DNA from: Serripes groenlandicus
Taxonomy: Eukaryota > Mollusca > Bivalvia > Cardiida > Cardiidae
Reading direction: 5' to 3'
Length of the DNA: 64,000 bases
Assembly: GCA_031761405.1 (NCBI GenBank)
Contig: JASEVX010000011.1
Coordinates: forward strand, 22,378,503-22,442,502
Below are positions 1 through 12,174 of this stretch, piece after piece; position 1 is the stretch's first letter, and the number at the start of each line of letters is the position of its first letter. Below the pieces are notes generated by a model. That model was not told the origin of the DNA and did not search any database. It worked only from the letters and a program-made list of their open reading frames with translations. A program made the position numbers and the translations under genes.

Positions 1-928
1 CTCACGGTTACTAAGTTCCATAAAACACAGGCAGCTCCGCCGAAACAAATAGTTCTAAGCAGAGTAATTTTCACGCCAAACTGATGATGTGATCAAAGAA
101 CTTAAAGCACTATTTGGACAGTTGTGTTGGTATTTGCAGTTACGGTCAGACAGGCGGTTGCATGTGCATGTACACAAGAGATGTTTGTCAATATGAATGC
201 CTTCATTTACTAATGAGGTTAAGTCACTTTGAAAAAGCAGTTTAATCTTAGAATGCCCATGGGTTTTTGAATTGAATATGTCAATAACATTCAGACCAGA
301 TACCATTATAACCACTGCCAGGTTTACAATGCTCGTGTGAGGTTGATAATCACACACAGGAATTAGCCAGCATAATAATATAGAATTAAGTGTGAAAATC
401 TGCAGGATGTAACATAACTGATGGTCATTAAAGGTAGTAAAAGACAATTTACAAAGTTTTCTTTGAAATTATTAATAAACACAATCCTTCAATTTGGCTT
501 GTGACCTAGTTTTTGACCTCCAATGCATCAATTTCAAACTTGACCTAGCTCTTTCATCAAGACAAACATTCTGACTAAGTTTCAAGCTGCTGGAGCAAAG
601 AATGCGGTCTGTAGAGTGTTAACAAGATTTTCATTCAATTTGGTCTACTGACCTAGTTTATGACCAGACATGACTTATATTTAATTTTAGCCTAGATACA
701 TCTTCTGACAAAGTTTCAACTACATGCTAAAGATAAAAGTGCTGCCTCCAACAATATTTTCCTTCAAATTGACCTTGTGACCTAGTTTTTGACCTCATAT
801 GACACAGTTTTGAACTTGGCCTAGAGATCATCAAGACAACCATTCTAACAGTTTCAAGCTGCCGGAGCAAAAAATTATGTCTCTAAAGTGTTAATAAGAT
901 TTTCCTTCAATTTGATCTTTTTAACTTT
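1..928. other. Non-coding; degraded tandem-core repeat
   Basis: No gene is supported here. From about 480 to 925 the sequence is a run of diverged tandem units of roughly 150 bp, each carrying a stretch like 'ccttgtgacctagtttttgacc' in pieces, followed by 'aagacaaacattctgac' and 'gtgttaacaagattttc'. The same units recur at 1610-1930 and 2930-3330, and in reverse complement at 50230-50940, where they form the core of a complete element. The 130-codon minus-strand open frame at 55-447 has no family resemblance I can see. Confidence 0.6.
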
Positions 929-1163
929 AACCCTTTCTCAAAAATCACAAATCTGAAGAAGACTAATTTGAAAACATATAGGCAAAAACATGAAAAATCT
1001 CAATGAAAAAGGGTTTAATTATTAAATATGAGGAGTTGAAAACTTTGTGGCGAAAGGTGAAATAGATTATAATTCATGAGCAATTTCTCCTATTGCCACA
1101 ATGTTTCCAAAAGTAGTATGCTGCATGGGCATCAGAAAGTGTCTATATGTGGGAAAGGCATAA
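929..1163. mobile_element. Palindromic MITE copy (AACCCTTTCCC family)
   Basis: The copy begins 'taaccctttctc' and ends 'tatgtgggaaaggcataa'. Its inner part has the family signature: a caatttctcc...gccacaatgttt arm opposite a gttgaaaac..tgtggcgaaaggtgaaat arm, which pair as an imperfect hairpin. About fifteen copies or fragments of this family occur in the window. It has no coding capacity. Which transposase mobilised it is not visible. Confidence 0.75.
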
Positions 1164-1300
1164 GGAGACCAATGTGTATATATTCCTATAATATGAAACA
1201 TGGTTTATGGAGACCAGTACATATATAATATAACCCTGGACTATGTATTAAGGAGACCGCATAATTTTTTCTGTATTAAGGAGACCATTTGAAAACTAGT
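1160..1300. repeat. TTAAGGAGACC motif cluster
   Basis: Four copies of a motif close to TAAGGAGACC fall within 140 bp (about 1161, 1207, 1248, 1276). The reverse complement, GGTCTCCTTAATGC, is clustered again at 15612-15890, and a related hairpin lies at 29757-29803. Spacing is irregular, so this is not a simple satellite. It may be the end of an undescribed repeat family. Confidence 0.5.
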
Positions 1301-1930
1301 ATATTTGAGACAGTTGTCGACAGACATTCGTTCCAGAGTCAACAACAGTCAAATGAAATAACATTTTTAACAGCCACAGAACTTGTATTGATGTTTGTGT
1401 CGTGATTCTCTAAATATTATGGAAATGCAAAGCAAATGATCTAAGTGAATTATTTTCTAGATCTCAATCTATCTAAAATTAGAATGAATTCAGTCTTTAT
1501 TTGAAACATTAGGGCAATGATGATCCTTAATAGCTCACATGAGTTATGCAAATCACATAGTCAATCAAAATATCTCATTTTGCAGTCAGGTAGGCTATGC
1601 CAGAAAGTTAACAAGATATCCCCTCAATTTTGCACAGTGACCTTGTTTTTTAAACAACATGACCCATGTTAAAACTTTGCCTAGATATCATCAAGACAAT
1701 TATTTTGACAAAATTTCAACATGCTCACATTTAAAATACACTTCCAGAGTGACCTAGTTATTGACCCTACATTACCCATATTAAAACTTGGCATAGATAT
1801 TACCAGGACAAACATTCTGACAAAGTTTCTAGCTGCTGAAGCAAAAAAGCACTATCTAGAGTGTTTAAAAGATTTTTTCTCAAATGTGGTCTAGTGACCT
1901 AGTATTTGACTGGAGATAATTTATATTCAA

Positions 1931-2895
1931 AACAAGAGATGTTTGTCAAACATTATACACCATATATACATTGAGCACCATGTTGTCAGGAATATTTCGA
2001 CGATTTTTGACCCAATGACCTCAAAATCAATAGAGGTCATCTACTGGTCACCCTCAGCCTCCATGTCAAGTTTGAGGGCCATGGGTGCAGCCAATGTCAA
2101 GTTATCACTCAGACAAGCTTTTTGTGTTCCTTGACCTTGGACCCAATGACCATAACATCAATATATGGGGTCATCTACTGGTCAACACCATCTTCCATGT
2201 CAAATATGAGGGCCATGTTGTGCAGGCAATGTCGAGTTATCACTAGGAAAAGCTTTTCAGGTTCAAGGTCAGTGACCTTGACCTTTGACCCAATGACTTT
2301 AAAATTCATAGGGGTCATCTACTGGTCACCCCCAGCCTCCATGTCAAGTTTGAGGGCCATGGATGCAGGCAATGTTGAGTTATGACTCAGACAAGCTTTT
2401 CAGGTTCATAGTCACTGTAACCTTGACCTTTGACCCAATGACCTAAAAATCAATAGGGGTCATCTACTGGTCTGGCCAAGCCTCCATATCAAGTTTAAGG
2501 ACCATGGGTGCAGACAATGTCAAGTTATCACTCGGACAAGCTTTTCAGGTTCAAGGTCACTGTGACCTTGACCTTTGACCTGAAAATCAATAGGGGTCAT
2601 CTACTGGTCACTCCCAGCCTCCATGTCAAGTTTGAGGGCCATGGGTGAAGGCAATGTTGAGTTATCACTCGGACAAGATTTTCGAGTTCAAGGTCGATGA
2701 CCGAGACCTTGACCTTTGAAATGATGACCTCAAAATCAATGGGGTTCGTCTACTGGTCATCCCCAACCTCCAAGTAAAGTTTGAGGACTATAGGTCCAGG
2801 CATTGTTGAGTTATCACTCGGAAACTTTGGTCTACCGAAGGACCGACCGACATGTGCAAAGCAATGATACCCCTCTTCTTCGAAGGGGGCATAAT
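1931..2895. mobile_element. Tandem-core element with ~140-bp units
   Basis: The element starts with 'aacaagagatgtttgtcaaa' and ends with the hairpin 'cccctcttcttcgaaggggg' followed by cataat. Between them are about five units of 137-145 bp with the recurrent phrases 'ggggtcatctactggtca' and 'ccttgacctttgaccc' (unit anchors near 2167, 2311, 2456, 2593, 2745). Just before the 3' hairpin is a short 'gaccgaccgac' tract. Open frames here come from the tandem units and are not genes. A similar 3' hairpin recurs at 63239-63268. Confidence 0.75.
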
Positions 2896-3338
2896 TAGCA
2901 TAGATATCTTCCAGACAATAATTCTGACAAAGTCTCAATATGCTCAAATTAGAAATGTGGATTTTAGGGTGTTAAAAATATTTTCCTTCAATTTGACCTT
3001 GTGACCTAGGTTTTGACACAACAGTACACATATTCAAACTTGTTCTAGATATTATGAAGACAAACATTCTGACAAAATTTCAATATGCTGAAGCAAAAAC
3101 TACAGTCTCTATATTGTTAACAAGATTGTTCTTCAATTTGGCCTTGTGACCTTATTTTTGACTGGACATGACCTATATATATATTCAATTTGACCTTGTG
3201 ACCTAACTTTTGACCTCACATGATCCAGTTTCAAACTTTGCCAAGATTTGATGGTGATGTATGTTCTGAAACACTGTCATGAAGATTGGATGTAAAATGC
3301 TGTACTGTAGAGTGTTAACAAGGCAATTGTTGATTACA
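2896..3338. repeat. Remnant of the ~150-bp tandem-core family
   Basis: Diverged units of the type seen at 480-930 ('aattctgacaaagt', 'ttgaccttgtgacctag', 'gttaacaagattgttc'). The run is interrupted by the neighbouring elements at 1931-2895 and 3339-4677, which suggests those inserted into it. No coding sequence. Confidence 0.6.
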
Positions 3339-4677
3339 AACAAGAGGCCCATGAGGGCCTATGCTCTACTGGTATGGTTCTTTGGTCATTTTCAATCCAG
3401 AGCATGTATGTATGGTGAAGCTCGGATAGTAAATGGAGGCTCTTTTGTGCTCACAAGCTGTATTATAGCAATTTTTGCAATTTCATGGGCCATAATCCAG
3501 TCTTGCATGGGCGGATCTGGCTGATTTTCAAAAGGAACCAAGCTCTCATCAATATTTAACTACTATCTAAGTTTGGTGAAGATCAGATAGTAAATGGAGC
3601 CTCTATTGTGTTCACATGCTCAATTATAGCAATTTGGACAATTTCAAGGGCCATAATCCAGTCTTGCATAGGCGGATCTGGCTGGTTTACGAAATGAACT
3701 GAGCTCTCATGGATATCTAACTACTGTATAAGTTTGGTTGAGATACAATCAAAAGTGAAGACTTTATCGTGTTAACAAGCTCTTTTATAGCAATTTTGAC
3801 CATTTCAAGGGCCATAATCCAGTCAAGCATGGGTGGATCTGGCTGGTTTTCGAAAGGAACCGAGCTCTCATGGATATCTAACTACTGTATAAGTTTGGTT
3901 GAGATACAATCAAAAGTGAAGACTGTATCGTGTTAACAAGCTCTTTTATAGCAATTTTGACCATTTCAAGGGCCATAATCCAGTCATGCATGGGCGGATC
4001 TGGCTGGTTTTCGAAAGGAACCGAGCTCTTATGGGTATCTAACTACTGTATAAGTTTGGTTGAGATACAATCAAAAAAGAAGACTGTATTGTGTTAACAA
4101 GCTCTTTTATAGCAATTTTGACCATTTCAAGGGCCATAATCCAGTCATGCATAGGCAGATCTGGCTGGTTTTTGAAAGGAACCGAGCTCTTATGGATATC
4201 TGACTACTGTATAAGTTTGGTTGAGATACAATCAAAAGTGAAGACTGTATCGTGTTAACAAGCTCTTTTATAGCAATTTTGACCATTTCAAGGGCCATAA
4301 TCCAGTCATGCATGGGCGGATCTTGCTGGTTTTCGAAAGGAACCGAGCTCTTATGGGTATCTAACTACTGTATAAGTTTGGTTGAGATACAATCAAAAAA
4401 GAAGACTGTATTGTGTTAACAAGCTCTTTTATAGCAATTTTGACCATTTCAAGGGCCATAATCCAGTCATGCATGGGCGGATCTTGCTGGTTTTCGAAAG
4501 GAACCGAGCTCTCATATATATCTAACTACTGTATAAGTTAAGAGATACAATCAAAAGTGAAGACTGTATCGTGTTAACAAGAAATTGTTTACGGACGCAC
4601 GGACGCACGCACGCACGGACGACGGACAAATCGCCACGACATAAGCCCTTCTGGCCTTTGGCCAGTAGAGCTAAAAA
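3339..4677. mobile_element. Hairpin-ended element with 161-bp tandem array
   Basis: The 5' end is 'aacaagaggcccatgagggc', which contains the hairpin GGCCC-atga-GGGCC, followed by 'ctctactgg'. The 3' end is 'ctggcctttggccagtagag' followed by ctaaaaa. Seven units carry the anchor 'gggccataatccagtc' at 3487, 3648, 3809, 3970, 4131, 4292 and 4453, every step being exactly 161 bp. The last unit runs into a 'cggacgcacgcacgcacgg' tract before the 3' hairpin. Unit length resembles the roughly 160-bp bivalve satellite class known as BIV160; sequence identity to it is untested. Confidence 0.85.
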
Positions 4678-4679
4678 CA

Positions 4680-4741
4680 GACAAAATGTGATCACAACAG
4701 CTCACCTTGAGCACTTTTTGCACCTGTAGGTGAGCTAAAAA
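4680..4741. repeat. Orphan 3' end of the GCTCACC element family
   Basis: The stretch 'gtgatcacaacagctcacct' followed by tgagcac...gtaggtgagctaaaaa matches the 3' terminal hairpin of the elements at 9537-11315 and 30652-33005. It sits 3 bp after the end of the preceding element with no body of its own, so it is a solo terminus or a nearly complete internal deletion. Confidence 0.65.
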
Positions 4742-5825
4742 AAAAAAACTATTTTCAAAACGATTTCTTTAAGATTAACATGAAATAAAATGATTACATG
4801 TAGATGTTGTATCTGAAAATATTTGATGGTTCCACACATCGTTTTATTTTTAAAAACTTGATTAATATTCTAGCCTACTTGCATTATTTAAACATCTTTA
4901 CAAATGTGCGAATTACACGAACAACAAACTATCAAATACAATATAAAATCCAAAATACCAAAACAGACACTTTCAACAATTATACACTAAAATACGTCAT
5001 TTTATAATAATTTGGTTGCATAAATTAGTTGACATAAAAACAATGAATTACATATTTTGTAATCTTTGATGTATATGGGTGTTTCATGTAACCCAGGAAT
5101 CATATTATCTACCATAAATAGTGATTGCCCCTCTTTTCACAATGTTTAGGATATTCATCCAATGAAACAACATTAATCATTAGTTAAGTTTTGTTCTTGG
5201 ACGAATGGGGTCATTTTAGTCTCGCCGCGACAAAGTATCGAAATAGAGACTTAGGTGTTATCAAAAGGTAAAATTATCAATTTGTTGAGGGCTGCAAGCA
5301 AAGAAGGTATAGCAAAGATAAAATTTGAGCAAATAAGGTTGCCTCATACCTTTATCTTGAGCATGTTAATCTCATCCAATGAACTTCAGTGGAATTAAAG
5401 GCACATTCTCATCTGAAATATGGTAAAATTGATAAATGCCGATACATCATCAATAGAAGTGAGCGAAAGTCAATAAGAATGGTTATGTAAACATGACACA
5501 ATTGGGAATTCTGCATGATTTTAAAGACTTTTGCCATTGGAAATTGGTCAGGATATCTGACCCATAGGATGCGTAGATAAGGGCCTACCAGCACTGTTGA
5601 AAAGCTAATCAGAATAGCTCATACTATTCTGAAAATAGTTTTAAAGGTATCAGAAACTATTTGATGAGGACTGAGTTGAAAGAAAATCTAACAAGCAGTA
5701 TAAGTTGAGTGAATAAGGTTACTTCATACACGTATATATCTTGAGTATCTAATAATCTTTTATGAACTGTGACAGGTCTAAAGACATGTTCTTCTCTGAA
5801 AAATGGTAAACGAATAGTGAACATG
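4742..5825. other. Non-coding, AT-rich
   Basis: No gene, RNA or recognisable repeat boundary is seen. The open frames here are short, AT-rich and lack family motifs. The segment 5640-5825 begins to resemble material next to hairpin elements but I cannot place a boundary. Confidence 0.5.
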
Positions 5826-6627
5826 AACAAGAGGGCCAAGATGGCCCTAAATCGATCACCTAAATGATAGTAAATTAGCAGCAAATATTTAACTGCAAAT
5901 ATCTGTGAAAATTTGATAAAGAGTTCAAATGAAACTGCAAGGAGTGGACACTTAATTAGGTAGAGAAATAGTTCATCAGTAAAAGCCATTTGTATCTTGA
6001 AATCTAACAAGAACTTTAATAAGAATGGAATTATAAAGTTTTGTCATTTTGCACCTTTCCTGATGCCGCTTTGCTGCCCTGTTTGTCAACGAAATCAATA
6101 TGGCTTGAACAGTTTTTGTAGAGTCACTCAAAGAACATTTCTGCCAAATTATCTTGGAATCTGACAAATGGATTATGGAGATAGATGTTTTTAAAGTTTG
6201 GGCATTTTTCTCAATTTCTGATGCCGCAGCAACCAAAGTTCTACACAGAATGTAAGTCTTTGAACAATTTTGAAAGAGGACCATCAAAAGAACATTCCTG
6301 TGAAGTTACGTTGAAATTGGTCGTGTGGAATGGTAGGAGTTGTCATTTGTAGCTAAAAGTTTAATTTATCCCTTTTGTGATGACGCGAGGTTGCTATGAT
6401 TTTTTAACCAATCAATACGGCTTGAACAAATTAAGAAGAGGATCACTGAAGTAAGATTCCTATTCATTTTTCTTAATATCAGACAAGAATTTAAAATTCC
6501 TGTGAAGTTTGGATGAAATTAGTCCTGTGGTGTAGGAGGAGATGATGTTTAAAGCTAAAAGTTAACGCCGGACGAAAAGTGATCAGAATAGCTCACCTTG
6601 AGCCTTTGGCTCTAGGTGATCTAAAAA
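5826..6627 (+). mobile_element. Hairpin-ended element, family B copy 1
   Basis: The 5' end 'aacaagagggccaagatggc' includes the hairpin GGGCC-aagat-GGCCC. The 3' end is 'gctcaccttgagcctttggc' followed by tctaggtgatctaaaaa. The interior holds phrases such as 'tcacaggaatgttc'-type units in reverse complement. A second copy of the same family lies in reverse orientation at 54961-55672, including the same 3' hairpin loop (agccaaaggct). No coding capacity. Confidence 0.8.
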
Positions 6628-7004
6628 TATACTCAACTTGACATCAATGTTTTTTTCAATAAGCCTTTTTTTTTCTTACCAAATTATTAGCATCAGTCAT
6701 TTTGTTGTTAACAAGATACTGAAATCATTTTTAAAATCTAAAAATAGCATTTGACTATATATTGACATTAAGGTACATTTCCTATTTTACAGCCCGAGAC
6801 ATCACTGAGATGACATTTGGTTTTTAATTATTCAACATATTTTGCTGTATAAATTAATGACAAAGTGCCTTATGCGTACAAGAGAGAAAAAAAAAATTCC
6901 TTTCGAAAAAAGCGTAGTTTTGTGTTTTTACGTCATGGTAAGGCATTCGGAACAAAACATGGCACACCAAGCCGACCGATCGTAGAAAATAGCTGGAGAT
7001 AAAA
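6628..7004. other. Non-coding spacer
   Basis: Nothing recognisable as gene or repeat. It separates two hairpin-ended elements. Confidence 0.5.
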
Positions 7005-9416
7005 AACAAGAGGCCCAAGAGGGCCAGTATCGCTCCACGGCCATTAGGCAAAAATTAAATCTCCAAGCAGCCCCACCCCCTGATGGCCATGTTTTTGACC
7101 AATCAACATGGCTTGAAGGAATCTGATAGAGGGTCACCCTTGGAACATTTCTACAAAATTATTTCAAAATCAGCCTGAAACTTTCGGAGGAGAAGATTTT
7201 TTAAGTTTTAACTAAAGCCATATAATGCAAAATAGCCCCGCCCCCTGGCGGCCATAGTTTTTGACCAATCAACATGGCTTGAAGGAATCTGATAGAGGGT
7301 CTTCCAAGGAACATTTCCACAAAATTATTTGACAATTGGCCAAACACTTTTGAAGGAGAAGATTTTTTAAGTTTTCACTATAGCCATATAAGGCAAAATA
7401 GCCCCGCCCCCTGGCGGCCATGTTTTTCGACTAATCAACTTGGCTTGTAGGAATATGATAGAGGGTCACCCAAGGAACATTTCTACAAAATTATTTGAAA
7501 ATCAGCCTGACATTTTCGGAGTAGAAGATTTTCACTTTAGCCATATAAGGCAAAATAGCCCCGCCCTCTGGCGGCCATGTTTTTTGGCCAATCAACATGG
7601 CTTGAAGGAATCTGATAGAGGGTCTCCCAAGGAACATTTCTACAAAAAAAATTGAAAATTGGCCAAACACTTTCGGAGGAGAAGATTTTTTAAGTTTTCA
7701 CTATAGCCATATAAGGCAAAATAACCCCACCCCCTGGCAGCCATAGTTTTCGACCAATCAACATGGCTTGAAGGAATCTGATAGAGGGTCTTCCAGGGAA
7801 CATTTCCACAACATTATTTGACAATTGGCCAAACTCTTTTGAAGGAGAAGATTTTTTAAGTTTTCACTATAGCCATATAAGGCAAAATAGCCCCGCCCCG
7901 CCCCCTGGCGGCCATGTTTTTCAACTAATCAACTTGGCTTGTATGAATCTGATAGAGGGTCACCCAAGGAACATTTCTACAAAATTATTTGAAAATCAGC
8001 CTGAAACTTTCGGAGGAGAAGATTTTTTAAGTTTTAACTAAAGCCATATAAGGCAAAATAGCCCCGCCCCCTGGCGGCCATTGTTTTTGACCAATCAACA
8101 TGGCTTGAAGGAATCTGATAGAGGGTCTTCCAAGGAACATTTCCACAAAATTATTTGACAATTGGCCAAACACTTTTGAAGGAGAAGATTTTTTAAGTTT
8201 TCACTATAGCCATATAAGGCAAAATAGCCCCGCCCCCTGGCGGCCATGTTTTTCGACTAATCAACTTGGCTTGTAGGAATCTGATAGAGGGTCACCCAAG
8301 GAACATTTCTACAAAATTATTTGAAAATCAGCCTGACATTTTCGGAGTAGCAGATTTTCACTTTAGCCATATAAGGCAAAATAGCCCCGCCCTCTGGCGG
8401 CCATGTTTTTTGGCCAATCAACATGGCTTGAAGGAATCTGATAGAGGGTCTCCCAAGGAACATTTCTACAAAAAAAATTGAAAATTGGCTAAACACTTTC
8501 GGAGGAGAAGATTTTTTAAGTTTTCACTATAGCCATATAAGGCAAAATAACCCCGCCCCCTGGCAGCCATAGTTTTCGACCAATCAACATGGCTTGAAGG
8601 AATCTGATAGAGGGTCTTCCAGGGAACATTTCCACAACATTATTTGACAATTGGCCAAACTCTTTTGAAGGAGAAGATTTTTTAAGTTTTCACTATAGCC
8701 ATATATGGCAAAATAGCCCCGCCCCGCCCCCTGGCGGCCATGTTTTTCAACTAATCAACTTGGCTTGTATGAATCTGATAGAGGGTCACCAAAGGAACAT
8801 TTCTACAAAATTATTTGAAAATTGGCTTAACATTTTCAGAGTAGAAGATTTTTTTAAATTTTCACTTTAGCCATATAAGGCAAAATAGCCCCGCCCTCTG
8901 GCGGCCATGTTTTTCGACCAATCAACATGGCTTGAAGGAATCTGATAGAGGGTCTCCCAAGGAACATTTCTACAAAAAAAATTGAAAATTGGCCAAACAC
9001 TTTCGGAGGAGAAGATTTTTTAAGTTTTCACTATAGCCATATAAGGCAAAATAACCCCGACCCCTGGCAGCCATGTTTTTGACCAATCAACATTTCTTGA
9101 AGGAATCTGATAGAGGGTCACCCAAGGAATATTTCTACAAAATTATTTGAAAATCGGCCCGACACTTTCGGAGAAGAAGATTTTTTAAGTTTTCACTATT
9201 TTTTTCTTTTGGTTGCCATGGAAACCAGAATTCTGGATGGATAAAAAAAAAATGAAGGAATTTAGGAAAGGACATTGAGAGGATGCTTCCTATGAAGGTT
9301 CAACCAAATTGGCCAAGTGGTTAGGGAGGAGAAGTCGTTTAAAGGAAAAGTTAACGCATGCACGCACGACGGACAATTCGCCATGACATTTATAAGCTCG
9401 CCAGTGGAGCTAAAAA
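7005..9416 (+). mobile_element. Hairpin-ended element with higher-order tandem core
   Basis: The 5' end is 'aacaagaggcccaagagggc' and the 3' end is 'gctcgccagtggagctaaaa', preceded by a 'cgcatgcacgcacgacggac' tract. The core is about 13 monomers of roughly 165 bp ('ggcggccatgtttttcgacc', 'aaggaatctgatagagggtc'). Monomers are organised in a higher-order repeat: the block from 7440 recurs at 8266, an 826-bp period of five monomers, with near-identical internal variants. The apparent open frames at 7440-7655 and 8266-8481 are two copies of this non-coding block. Confidence 0.85.
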
Positions 9417-9536
9417 TCAGCGCGCAAATCCTGAATACAGAATACTTACCATGTTTTATAGCTGTAAAATAAGTAATATATAATTGCCCTATGATAATAG
9501 TGCATTCAAATGATATGACACTTCTTAACAAGAGGG

Positions 9537-9935
9537 CCATGATGGCCCTTGAATCGCTCACCTGATTTTTTATTTTATTTTTCACTTTAGCTATATAAGC
9601 CTCGCCCCCTGGCAGCCATAGTTTCCGACCAATCAACTTGGCTTGAAGGAATCTGATAGAGGGTCACCCTAGGAACATTTCTACAAAATTATTTGAAAAT
9701 CGGCCAGATATTTTTGGAGGAGAAGATTTTTTTAAGTTTTCACTATAGCCATATAATGCAAAATAGCCCTGCCTACTGGCGGCCATGTTTTTGACCAATC
9801 AACATGGCTTGAAGGAATCTGAAAGTGGGTCATCCAAGGAACATTTCTACAAAATTATTTGAAAATCGGGCCGACACTTTTGGAGGAGAAGATTTTTTAA
9901 GTTTGCACTATAGCCATATAAGGCAAAATAGCCCG

Positions 9936-9967
<32 letters not shown>

Positions 9968-11315
9968 TGGCGGCCATGTTTTTCGACCAATCAACATGGC
10001 TTGAAGGAATCTGATAGAGGGTCACCCAAGGAACATTTCTACAAAATTATTTGAAAATCGGCCTGACACTTTTGGAGGAGAAGATTTTTTAAGTTTGCAC
10101 CATAGCCATATAAGGCAAAATAGCCCCGCCCCCCCTGGCGGCCATGTTTTTCGACCAATCAACATGGCTTGAAGGAATCTGATAGAGGGTCACCCAAGGA
10201 ACATTTCTACAAAATTATTTGAAAATCGGCCTTACACTTTCGGAGGAGAAGATTTTTTAAGTTTTCACTATAGCCATATAAGGCAAAATAGCCCCGCCCC
10301 CCCTGGCGGCCATGTTTTTCGACCAATCAACACGGCTTGAAGGAATCTGATAGAGGGTCATCCAAGGAACATTTCTACAAAATTATTTGAAAATCGGCCT
10401 GACACTTTTGGAGGAGAAGATTTTTTAAGTTTTCACCATAGCCATATAAGGCAAAATAGCCCCGCCCCCCCTGGCGGCCATGTTTTTCGACCAATCAACA
10501 TGGCTTGAAGGAATCTGATAGAGGGTCACCCAAGGAACATTTCTACTAAATTATTTGAAAATCGGCCTTACACTTTCGGAGGAGAAGATTTTTTAAGTTT
10601 TCACAATAGCCATATAAGGCAAAATAGCCCCGCCCCCCCCTGGCGGCCATGTTTTTCGACCAATCAACACGGCTTGAAGGAATCTGATAGAGGATCACCC
10701 AAGGAACATTTCTATAAAATTATTTGAAAATCGGCCTGACACTTTTGGAGGAGAAGATTTTTTAAGTTTGCACCATAGCCATATAAGGCAAAATAGCCCC
10801 GCCCCCCCTGGCGGCCATGTTTTTCGACCAATCAACATGGCTTGAAGGAATCTGATAGAGGGTCACCCAAGGAACATTTCTACAAAATTATTTGAAAATC
10901 GGCCTTACACTTTCGGAGGAGAAGATTTTTTAAGTTTTTACTATAGCCATATAAGGCAAAATAGCCCCGCCCCCCCTGGCGGCCATGTTTTTTGACCAAT
11001 CAACAAGGCTTGAAGGAATCTGATAGAGGGTCATCCAAGGAACATTTCTACAAAATTATTTGAAAATCTGCCAACCAATTTGGGAGAAGAAGAATTTTGA
11101 AGTTTTTTCGGTTTCGTTGCCATGGAAACCAGAATTTTGCATGGATCCCAAAAATTTGAAGGAATTCTGGTGAGGTCATTGAGAGGATGCTTTCTGTGAA
11201 GTTTCATCCCAATTGACCCACTGGTTACTGAGGAGAAGAAGTTGACGCACGACGGACGACGGACAAAAGGCGATCACAATAACTCACCTTGAGCAAAGCT
11301 CAGGTGAGCTAAAAA
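9537..11315 (+). mobile_element. Hairpin-ended element with 168-bp tandem core
   Basis: The 5' end is 'aacaagagggccatgatggc' and the 3' end is 'gagcaaagctcaggtgagct' followed by aaaaa. Monomer anchors (ggcggccatg) lie at 9969, 10137, 10305, 10473, 10642, 10810 and 10978, a 168-bp period. Two monomer types alternate (cctgacacttttggag versus ccttacactttcggag), giving a 336-bp dimeric higher-order repeat. A 32-bp run of C occupies 9936-9967. The last 230 bp are a unique tail with 'gttgccatggaaaccagaat', found also in the reversed elements at 33018 and 51001. Confidence 0.87.
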
Positions 11316-11424
11316 TGGAAAAAACATCTGATTTACGAGTTTTTACTCAGCCCTTATAATAATATCTCGCTAATAATTCCATTAACTCTAATGCAATTTG
11401 GTACATAAATTGCTTTGATAACCT

Positions 11425-11590
11425 TCATTTAACTTGCCCCCAGTCACTGCGTTACGGTCATGGTCGAGTGCTCTTAGGCAAGGCACATTTCCTAGCCTGG
11501 TTTATTTACCCAGGGATCATGAATAAGAGAACTTTTGCAGTGATATAACTGAAATAATGTTGAAATGGCAAAAAAACACACTTAAATTCC
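11425..11590 (+). repeat. SINE tail (family A), 5' truncated
   Basis: The stretch 'acggtcatggtcgagtgctc' through 'cccagggatcatgaataag' and 'ctgaaataatgttgaaatgg' matches the post-tRNA body of the SINEs at 51890-52118 and 52500-52728. The tRNA-like head with box A and box B is missing, as expected for a truncated retroposed copy. Confidence 0.7.
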
Positions 11591-11896
11591 CCTAAGCACC
11601 AGCAATGCTGAAAAAAGTAAATGATTTTATCAATTGCTCACCAAATGCAATGTCCTATTCTCATCAGGTTCTGTCACTTCAAGACACCAAGTTGAAACTA
11701 TTTTGTCAATAAGGCCATTTTTGTTCAAAACCAGCTTTGTAAAAAACTCAGCCCTTCATCTGGCATAAATTTCATTATCTAGAAAGAAACATTATACAAA
11801 TAATAATGAAAGCTCATAATACAATGTTACTGACTTAGAACTGTCTTGGTTACAAAAGATATATGCTAAAAACAATAGATGTATGATAATTAACCC

Positions 11897-11975
11897 TTAA
11901 CCCTTTCCCTCATGCAGAGGCCTCTGCAGCAAACGACTTTTGAAAATGAAATATTTCTCCTTTTGCCACAATGTT
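11897..11975. repeat. MITE fragment (AACCCTTTCCC family)
   Basis: Starts 'aaccctttccctcatgcaga' and reaches the 'ttttgccacaatgttttcag' segment, then diverges. Fragment of the abundant palindromic MITE. Confidence 0.6.
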
Positions 11976-12174
11976 TTCAGCTTTAAATATTCAATAGAAA
12001 TACCAACATTGAAAAAGATTTATTTAAATTTTCCCTAATTTTCTTTTTAAATTGACTCATATATTTGTTAATAAATTTAACATTGTGTTTATAACATAAC
12101 TTACTGGGATTGGAAATGATTTTGGGGTTTAATGTTGTTATCAACAATTTTTCAGTCATATCAACATGGCCAGT

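Noticed and set aside
55..447. 130-codon open frame on the minus strand
   Set aside because: No domain, no splice context and low-complexity composition; likely chance.
1943..2385. Open frames with repeated peptide phrases
   Set aside because: They are translations of the 140-bp tandem units.
3339..4677. CRISPR-like direct repeats
   Set aside because: Units are 161 bp with no spacer and repeat sharply throughout; a eukaryotic satellite-like array.
7440..8481. Two identical 71-codon frames
   Set aside because: Copies of the 826-bp higher-order repeat, non-coding.
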